A stretch of DNA of 10,588 bases from Lachnospiraceae bacterium UBA4338 (GTDB lineage Bacteria; Bacillota; Clostridia; Lachnospirales; Lachnospiraceae), in NCBI GenBank assembly GCA_002393735.1, contig DGTK01000017.1, forward strand, positions 101,207 to 111,794, read 5' to 3'. Under the pieces are notes generated by a model, which did no database searches, was not told the DNA's origin, and saw only the letters and a program-made list of their open reading frames with translations. A program made the position numbers and the translations under genes. Shown piece by piece: positions 5,683-10,588 of this stretch (positions are counted from its first letter, which is position 1; each line of letters starts with the position of its first letter).

Positions 5683-7548
5683 ATGGAAGTTATTTTTCGC
5701 TTTGTTGCTTCTCATATGAAGATATTTGAACTCATTGTTTTCTGGTATCCGGTAGGCATGAGTTTAATGTGGATTGTAGGAAGCATTATTTATTATTTCA
5801 GGATAGAGCGCAAAGAACCGCTGCCGCTGCCATATGCACCTATGGTATCTATTCTGGTGCCCACATATAATGAATCGGCTCAGGTTGCCGAGACTGTGGA
5901 GAGGCTCAGTCATCTTAATTATCCTGATTATGAAATAATTCTCATTAATGACGGAAGTTCGGATAATACCTCTGAAATCGAACATGAAATAGTTAAAAAG
6001 AATAATAAAGTAAGGCTTGTGGACTTAAAAGAGAACTGCGGTAAAGCCAATGCCCTTGATCTTGGATTTATGGCGGCAAAGTCCGAATATCTTATCTGCG
6101 TTGACGGCGATTCCTATCTTGATGATGACTGTATCAGATATTTAATGTCCCATTTCTTAAATAAAAGAAACGGGGAGAGAGTGGGGGCTGTTACAGGTAA
6201 TCCGAGAGTCAGAAACAGAAGTTCCCTGCTTGCAAGTATTCAGCTTTGTGAATATGCCAGCATTATATCCATGATTAAGAGAACCCAGCGTATCTGGGGC
6301 AAGGTTATGACCGTATCCGGTGTTGTGGTTGCATACAGAAAAAGAGCCTTAATCGATTGTGAATTATGGGACAGGGATTTAATAACCGAAGATATCGGTG
6401 TCACATGGAAGATAGAGAAAAACTTCTGGGATGTAAGATATGAGCCTAATGCTTTATGCTGGATGCTGGTTCCGGAAACAGTCAAAGGCTTATACAGACA
6501 GCGTAAACGCTGGGCCCAGGGTGGACAGGAAGTAATGTTTCGGCACTTAAATATATTCCAAAGCTGGAAGACAAGAAGATTATATCCAATTCTTCTTGAA
6601 CAGGCCATGTCCCTTCTTTGGGTTTTGTGCTGGCTTCTTCTTACTTTGACGGAGATTTTTTATCTCTTTTATACCAAAGAATCCTATATACCTTATCTCT
6701 GGAAATCCCAGTTTTTATCGGTTGTATGTATGATTCAGTTTGTTGTGGCATTGAATCTTGAGAAGAAGTACGATAAGTCAATATTTAAATATATTGTATC
6801 CGCAGCCTGGTATCCCATTGTTTACTGGATTATTAACGGTATGGTGGCCCTGCTTGCCTTTCCGTCCACAATTGCGGGAATTATTAAACGTTCTAAATTC
6901 GCTACGTGGAAAAGCCCCGACCGCGGCATTGATACAGCAGCGGATGAAATGAATGAGGAACTCCTTTCCGGTAAAAATGAAGCGAGCGAGGGAGATGAGA
7001 AAGAAGTGGTTATTCCGGAAGGCGTTAAAAAGTACGAAGGCATTGCATCCATTAGAACCGACAGAGAGAAAAACAGCATGGACAGTCATTTTAATGGAAT
7101 GTATTACAGGGAATATGAGGATAACAAGAAGGATATAATTCAGAATAAACAGACCTGGTGGAAGAAGATAATAGAAATCTTAATTACGGTATTCGCCTGG
7201 GCTTTTATCCTTGTATATTTAGGCTATATAGCCTATGGAACCATATGTATTATATATGGCAGGACGCCTTTTGCATTTTTCATCTATAATGAGGAGATGG
7301 TAAGAGAGAGCGGACATCTGGCATTTATATCCCTTATTGTTTTACTGGTGGAAATTGTTGTATTAATCTTCTGGAAAGAATATAATCGTATAAGGTTTGC
7401 CAAAAAAGACAGAAGGACCTTCAGACCGGATGTTATTAAGGACGAAATCGCTTATATTATGCGAACCACCCCGGAAATGGTGGAGAAGATGCAGAATGAA
7501 AGAATAATAGTTTTAGAGAATAATATAGTACCGGAGGAATTACATTAA
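5683..7548 (+). CDS. PgaC-PgaD-like fused poly-N-acetylglucosamine synthase
   Basis: A 621-residue membrane GT2 glycosyltransferase. After an N-terminal membrane segment (about 14-38), the cytoplasmic GT2 domain carries Asp90 in LINDGSSD, Asp141/Asp143 in CVDGDS, TED (235-237, catalytic base) and Q273xxR276W277 in YRQRKRWAQGG. The segments CWMLVPETVKGL and WKSPDRGI, and further membrane helices (about 309-330, 341-359, 371-399), follow E. coli PgaC to its C-terminus near residue 415. A charged linker (about 416-488) leads to two more helices (about 496-526, 543-564) and a tail with FWKEYNRIRF. This matches PgaD, whose YNKLRF segment contains the Asn75/Lys76 linked to cyclic di-GMP control; here they are Asn568/Arg569. 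The probable product is beta-1,6-linked GlcNAc polymer made from UDP-GlcNAc. The start follows AGGGGA, 29 bp after deoB. No pgaA/pgaB or ica partner is in view. GT2 assignment is firm; substrate and PgaD assignment are strong inferences. Confidence 0.88.
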   Translation: MEVIFRFVASHMKIFELIVFWYPVGMSLMWIVGSIIYYFRIERKEPLPLPYAPMVSILVPTYNESAQVAETVERLSHLNYPDYEIILINDGSSDNTSEIEHEIVKKNNKVRLVDLKENCGKANALDLGFMAAKSEYLICVDGDSYLDDDCIRYLMSHFLNKRNGERVGAVTGNPRVRNRSSLLASIQLCEYASIISMIKRTQRIWGKVMTVSGVVVAYRKRALIDCELWDRDLITEDIGVTWKIEKNFWDVRYEPNALCWMLVPETVKGLYRQRKRWAQGGQEVMFRHLNIFQSWKTRRLYPILLEQAMSLLWVLCWLLLTLTEIFYLFYTKESYIPYLWKSQFLSVVCMIQFVVALNLEKKYDKSIFKYIVSAAWYPIVYWIINGMVALLAFPSTIAGIIKRSKFATWKSPDRGIDTAADEMNEELLSGKNEASEGDEKEVVIPEGVKKYEGIASIRTDREKNSMDSHFNGMYYREYEDNKKDIIQNKQTWWKKIIEILITVFAWAFILVYLGYIAYGTICIIYGRTPFAFFIYNEEMVRESGHLAFISLIVLLVEIVVLIFWKEYNRIRFAKKDRRTFRPDVIKDEIAYIMRTTPEMVEKMQNERIIVLENNIVPEELH

Positions 7549-9140
7549 TGGGTAGTTATGATAAAGAGATAAACAGAAGAAGAACTTTTGCTATTATATC
7601 TCACCCTGATGCAGGTAAAACAACACTTACAGAGAAATTCTTATTATACGGAGGAGCCATTAATCTGGCAGGGAGCGTTAAGGGTAAGGCCACAGCCAGA
7701 CATGCGGTGTCCGACTGGATGGAAATCGAAAAGGAAAGAGGTATTTCGGTAACCTCATCAGTACTTCAGTTTGAATATGACGGATATTGTATTAATATTC
7801 TTGATACTCCGGGACACCAGGATTTCTCGGAGGATACCTATCGTACACTTATGGCGGCAGACAGTGCGGTGATGGTTATTGATGCATCCAAAGGTGTGGA
7901 GGCACAGACTAGGAAACTCTTCAAAGTCTGCGGCATGAGGGGAATCCCAATTTTTACTTTTATTAATAAGCTGGACAGGGAAGCCAAGGATACTTTTGAA
8001 CTCCTTGATCAGATTGAAAAGGAACTTGGAATTGAAACATGCCCGATAAACTGGCCTATGGGTAGTGGTAAGGAATTTAAAGGTATATTCGACAGAGCCA
8101 ATAAGCAGGTTATTACTTATTCCGATACGGAAAAAGGTACAAAGGAAGGTAAGGCTGAAAGGATAGATTTGGATGATGAGAATCTTGTTTCGGTAGTAGG
8201 ACAGGATGCTCTGGATACTTTGAATGATGAGATAGAACTTCTTGATGGAGCAAGCAGTGAATATGACCTTGACAGAATCAGGGATGGAAAACTCACGCCT
8301 GTATTCTTTGGCTCTGCTTTGACAAACTTTGGTGTGGAAATCTTCTTGAAAGACTTTTTAAAAATGTCCACCACGCCGCTTCCTCGTAAATCAGATAAGG
8401 GACTTATTGAACCGACTGATGATGAATTTTCTGCATTTGTATTTAAGATTCAGGCCAATATGAATAAGGCTCACAGAGACAGGATAGCTTTCATGCGTAT
8501 CTGTTCCGGCAAATTTGAGGCAGACAGGGAAGTATATCATGTTCAAGGGGGCAAATCCATGAGATTATCCCAGCCTCAGCAGATTATGGCGTCGGAGAGG
8601 AAGATACTGGATACCGCCTATGCCGGGGATATTATCGGTGTGTTTGACCCGGGAATTTTCTCCATCGGTGATACTTTAACCGGAGGCAAAAACAAATTCT
8701 CTTATGAGGGCATTCCTACCTTCGCACCGGAGCATTTTGCCAAGGTCAGACAGGTGGATACAATGAAGAGAAAACAGTTTATGAAGGGTGTAAGCCAGAT
8801 AGCCCAGGAAGGCGCCATACAGATATTCAAGGAACTCAATACGGGTATGGAAGAAATCATAGTCGGTGTTGTAGGTGTGCTTCAGTTTGAAGTTCTTAAG
8901 TACAGACTGGAGAATGAATATAACGTGGATATAAGGCTTGAGCCCCTTGCTTATGAACATATCAGATGGATTGAGAATAAGGATGAGGTGGATATTAATA
9001 AGCTTATCGGAACTTCGGATATGAAGAAAGTTACAGACCTTAAGGATAATCCCCTTCTTCTCTTTATTAACCCTTGGAGCGTCAATATGGTATTGGAGCG
9101 TAATGAAGGTTTGAAACTCTCGGAGTTTGGCAGAATGTAA
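7548..9140 (+). CDS. prfC: Peptide chain release factor 3
   Basis: A 530-residue translational GTPase (E. coli RF3 is 529) that removes RF1/RF2 from the ribosome after peptide release. G motifs seen: G1 HPDAGKTT (19-26), the switch I region ending near RGISVTSSV, G3 DTPGH (86-90), G4 NKLD (140-143) and G5 within GSALTNF (255-261). The RF3-specific ARHAVSDWMEIEKERGISV segment and the remaining length separate it from EF-G and TypA. Its ATG overlaps the stop of the preceding synthase gene as TAATG, with GGAGG (7533-7537) inside that gene, so translation is probably coupled. RF3 is not essential in many bacteria and is patchily distributed, so its linkage to an exopolysaccharide synthase is noteworthy but not known to be functional. 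Identity is secure. Confidence 0.97.
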   Translation: MGSYDKEINRRRTFAIISHPDAGKTTLTEKFLLYGGAINLAGSVKGKATARHAVSDWMEIEKERGISVTSSVLQFEYDGYCINILDTPGHQDFSEDTYRTLMAADSAVMVIDASKGVEAQTRKLFKVCGMRGIPIFTFINKLDREAKDTFELLDQIEKELGIETCPINWPMGSGKEFKGIFDRANKQVITYSDTEKGTKEGKAERIDLDDENLVSVVGQDALDTLNDEIELLDGASSEYDLDRIRDGKLTPVFFGSALTNFGVEIFLKDFLKMSTTPLPRKSDKGLIEPTDDEFSAFVFKIQANMNKAHRDRIAFMRICSGKFEADREVYHVQGGKSMRLSQPQQIMASERKILDTAYAGDIIGVFDPGIFSIGDTLTGGKNKFSYEGIPTFAPEHFAKVRQVDTMKRKQFMKGVSQIAQEGAIQIFKELNTGMEEIIVGVVGVLQFEVLKYRLENEYNVDIRLEPLAYEHIRWIENKDEVDINKLIGTSDMKKVTDLKDNPLLLFINPWSVNMVLERNEGLKLSEFGRM

Positions 9141-9149
9141 AGGATAGGT

Positions 9150-10448
9150 ATGAAGAAATACGTTATAACGGTTTTTGTTTTTCTGCTACTCTTTGCGGCG
9201 TTTATTCTTGCCGTGGAAGGTAAGGATTTGATTGATTCAAGGAGACAGACAACCACGGTTTCATCTACAGATACAGATGAAGATGTTGTTTCTGTTAAGG
9301 AAGTAAAGAGCAGCAATTCAGATTCTGAAACCATTGAAAGTGTGCCCCTTGATTTTGGCGAACTTGTGGTGGATGCAAAACTTAAAAAAGAAGATATAGA
9401 AAAAAGAGAGGAGAATGGTCTTGATGCTGATGGAATTAATGCAGCATATAAAGAGTGTTCTTCTCTTTATGGCTTTAACGCCTTGCCTGATAACCTAAAA
9501 CAGTTATATTTAGAGATGTATATAATCTTTAAAAGCAGAGTCTCAGATGTGGTTGTCTGCTCCGTCAGTGAGACTGACCTGGCGGCAGTTTATAAGATTG
9601 TTATGGCGGACCATCCGGAAATATATTATATAGATGGTTTTGAATATGTTAAATATTCAACGGGAAATACAATTACCAAAATTGAAGTATCCCCGGCGCT
9701 TACAATGAATGATGATGAAATTGCCAAGGCGGACTCCTATATAGAGCAGTATGTCAATGTTTTTAAATCCGGAATAAGCGATACGGCCTCTGATTATGAA
9801 AAAGTAAAATATGCATATGGTTTTATCATTGTTAATACGGAGTATCTGGAAACATCCGACCAGGGACAGAATATTCTTTCTGTAATAGTTAACCAGCAGT
9901 CCGTATGTCAGGGCTACGCCAAGACGCTTCAGTATCTCCTCACTAAACTTGGGGTGGATTCTTATCTTGTAACGGGATATACCAAGAAGGATAATGTGCC
10001 CCATGCCTGGAATATAGTTAAGATGGACGGGGATTGGTACTATGTGGACTGCACCTGGGGAGATTCGAACCTTAGTGGTGAGAATGCTTCTTTATCCGAT
10101 ATTGATTATTCTTATCTGGGAGTTACTACAGATGAGATTTTAAGGACTCATGTGCCGGATAATACAACCACAATGCCGGTTTGCTGCGCAACCAAGGATA
10201 ATTATTATTATAAAGAGGGGGCATATTTCGACAGTCTTGATGGACCTAAGTTAAAGGGATTGTTTAATTCGGCATATGCCACAGGTCAGTCAAGTGTAAC
10301 TATTAAATGCGCCAATTCATCAGTATACAGCCTGATGATTGGGGAACTGATTGACGGGAATAAAATATTTGATTATCTGGAAAGCGGAACATCAAATATG
10401 AGATACTATGTGAATGAAGATTTGTATATAATTACATTTATATTTTGA
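9150..10448 (+). CDS. Exported transglutaminase-like protein
   Basis: A 432-residue protein with a short N-terminal basic and hydrophobic segment (residues 2-21; signal peptide or anchor), a Ser/Thr/Asp/Glu-rich linker (about 30-66), a helical region with the HPEIYYI motif (155-161), and a papain-fold transglutaminase-like domain. The triad is visible: Cys253 in SVCQGYAKTLQYLL, His285 in PHAWNIV and Asp300 in YYVDCTWGD. In Clostridia such proteins are mostly uncharacterised; they may act as proteases, amidases or cross-linking enzymes on cell-surface proteins. The remaining C-terminal part (about 315-432) has no motif I recognise; it contains Cys345-Cys346 and several Tyr-rich stretches. The gene follows prfC after 9 bases with a modest RBS (AAAGGATAGG), so it is probably the last gene of the deoB operon. 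No terminator was found after it. Fold assignment is firm, substrate unknown. Confidence 0.88.
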   Translation: MKKYVITVFVFLLLFAAFILAVEGKDLIDSRRQTTTVSSTDTDEDVVSVKEVKSSNSDSETIESVPLDFGELVVDAKLKKEDIEKREENGLDADGINAAYKECSSLYGFNALPDNLKQLYLEMYIIFKSRVSDVVVCSVSETDLAAVYKIVMADHPEIYYIDGFEYVKYSTGNTITKIEVSPALTMNDDEIAKADSYIEQYVNVFKSGISDTASDYEKVKYAYGFIIVNTEYLETSDQGQNILSVIVNQQSVCQGYAKTLQYLLTKLGVDSYLVTGYTKKDNVPHAWNIVKMDGDWYYVDCTWGDSNLSGENASLSDIDYSYLGVTTDEILRTHVPDNTTTMPVCCATKDNYYYKEGAYFDSLDGPKLKGLFNSAYATGQSSVTIKCANSSVYSLMIGELIDGNKIFDYLESGTSNMRYYVNEDLYIITFIF

Positions 10449-10451
10449 TTA

Positions 10452-10480
10452 TTGAATTTATTATTCTTTTAATGTAAAAT
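10452..10480 (+). promoter_or_regulatory. Putative promoter of the terminal ORF
   Basis: A -35-like TTGAAT (10452-10457), a 17-base spacer and a -10-like TAAAAT (10475-10480), just after the stop of the transglutaminase-like gene. The start site would fall near 10487, about 20 bases before the ATG at 10508. The region is very AT-rich, so chance matches are likely, but the spacing and position are right. Confidence 0.5.
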
Positions 10481-10507
10481 ATGTACAGTTATTTGTAAGG
10501 AATTTTA

Positions 10508-10588
10508 ATGTTTAATTCACTGAAAGGACTTGACAGATTGATGAAGATAGGACACATTTTTAACAGCCAGCCAGCCAGCCAGCCAGCC
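10508..10588 (+). CDS. Start of an unidentified ORF entering an AGCC repeat (3' truncated by window end)
   Basis: Twenty-seven codons of an open frame: M-F-N-S-L-K-G-L-D-R-L-M-K-I-G-H-I-F-N, followed by Ser-Gln-Pro-Ala repeats to the end of the window. AAGGA (10497-10501) stands 6 bases before the ATG, and a promoter-like element lies upstream. A second in-frame ATG at 10541, with AAAGGA at 10523-10528, is an alternative start giving M-K-I-G-H-I-F-N. I do not recognise the protein, and too little is present to assign a family. The tetranucleotide repeat begins around codon 20 and keeps every frame open, so what follows depends on repeat number. It could instead be a non-functional leader. Confidence reflects that the start signals are good but the gene body is missing. 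Confidence 0.55.
   Translation, partial: MFNSLKGLDRLMKIGHIFNSQPASQPA
10565..10588 (+). repeat. (AGCC)6 tetranucleotide microsatellite reaching the window end
   Basis: Six perfect AGCC units fill the last 24 bases, and one more base (C10564) fits the register. The tract is open-ended because the sequence stops inside it. It is GC-rich, in sharp contrast to the AT-rich bases before it. As 4 is not a multiple of 3, each gain or loss of a unit shifts the downstream frame; within the tract all three + frames read Ser-Gln-Pro-Ala in rotation, without a stop. Confidence 0.95.

Noticed and set aside
10473..10487. TGTAAA-N3-TGTACA near the terminal ORF as a second WalR box
   Set aside because: Spacing is 3 rather than 5, so the half-sites are out of helical register, and the second half-site does not fit TGTWAH.
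10565..10588. The AGCC tract as a CRISPR array or transposon end
   Set aside because: Units are 4 bp, contiguous and without spacers; there is no inverted partner in the window.

Overview
The window reads as a piece of chromosome from an anaerobic Clostridia bacterium, most likely a Lachnospiraceae member (Roseburia/Butyrivibrio/Eubacterium-like). The evidence is AT-rich intergenic DNA, AGGAG-type ribosome binding sites, a Firmicutes-type PNPase and DeoB, an ATP-type PEP carboxykinase, and secreted NlpC/P60 and transglutaminase-like proteins of a kind common in gut Clostridia. Genus and species cannot be settled from this sequence. All supported genes lie on the + strand, and no RNA gene, insertion sequence or CRISPR array was seen.

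Layout. (1) Positions 2-409 are the 3' end of pckA, closed by a hairpin terminator. (2) Positions 513-1765 are a monocistronic-looking unit for a secreted cell-wall hydrolase (two SH3 domains plus NlpC/P60). Its promoter carries a 17-bp direct repeat matching the WalR box of Firmicutes cell-wall regulation. (3) Positions 1771-4430 are the classic rpsO-pnp pair. rpsO has a near-consensus extended -10 promoter, a structured leader and its own terminator; pnp has a hairpin-rich leader and a second terminator. (4) Positions 4429-10448 look like one operon: deoB (phosphopentomutase), a membrane glycosyltransferase, prfC (release factor 3) and an exported transglutaminase-like protein. The junctions are 29 bp, a 1-bp overlap (TAATG) and 9 bp, with no terminator between genes. 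(5) Positions 10452-10588 hold a new promoter, an RBS and the first codons of an ORF that runs into a (AGCC)6 tetranucleotide repeat at the very end of the window.

Three things stand out. The glycosyltransferase is a single-chain fusion of a complete PgaC-like poly-N-acetylglucosamine synthase with a C-terminal PgaD-like domain. PgaC and PgaD are separate subunits in E. coli, where cyclic di-GMP controls them. The AGCC microsatellite lies about 19 codons into the last ORF, is open in all three frames, and has the form of a phase-variation switch. The WalR-like box overlaps the -10 element of a hydrolase promoter, a geometry that suggests repression rather than the activation usual for autolysin genes.

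Functionally the window mixes housekeeping genes (gluconeogenesis, ribosome, RNA decay, nucleoside salvage, translation termination) with envelope genes (peptidoglycan hydrolase, exopolysaccharide synthase, exported transglutaminase fold). The link between prfC, deoB and the polysaccharide synthase is positional only.
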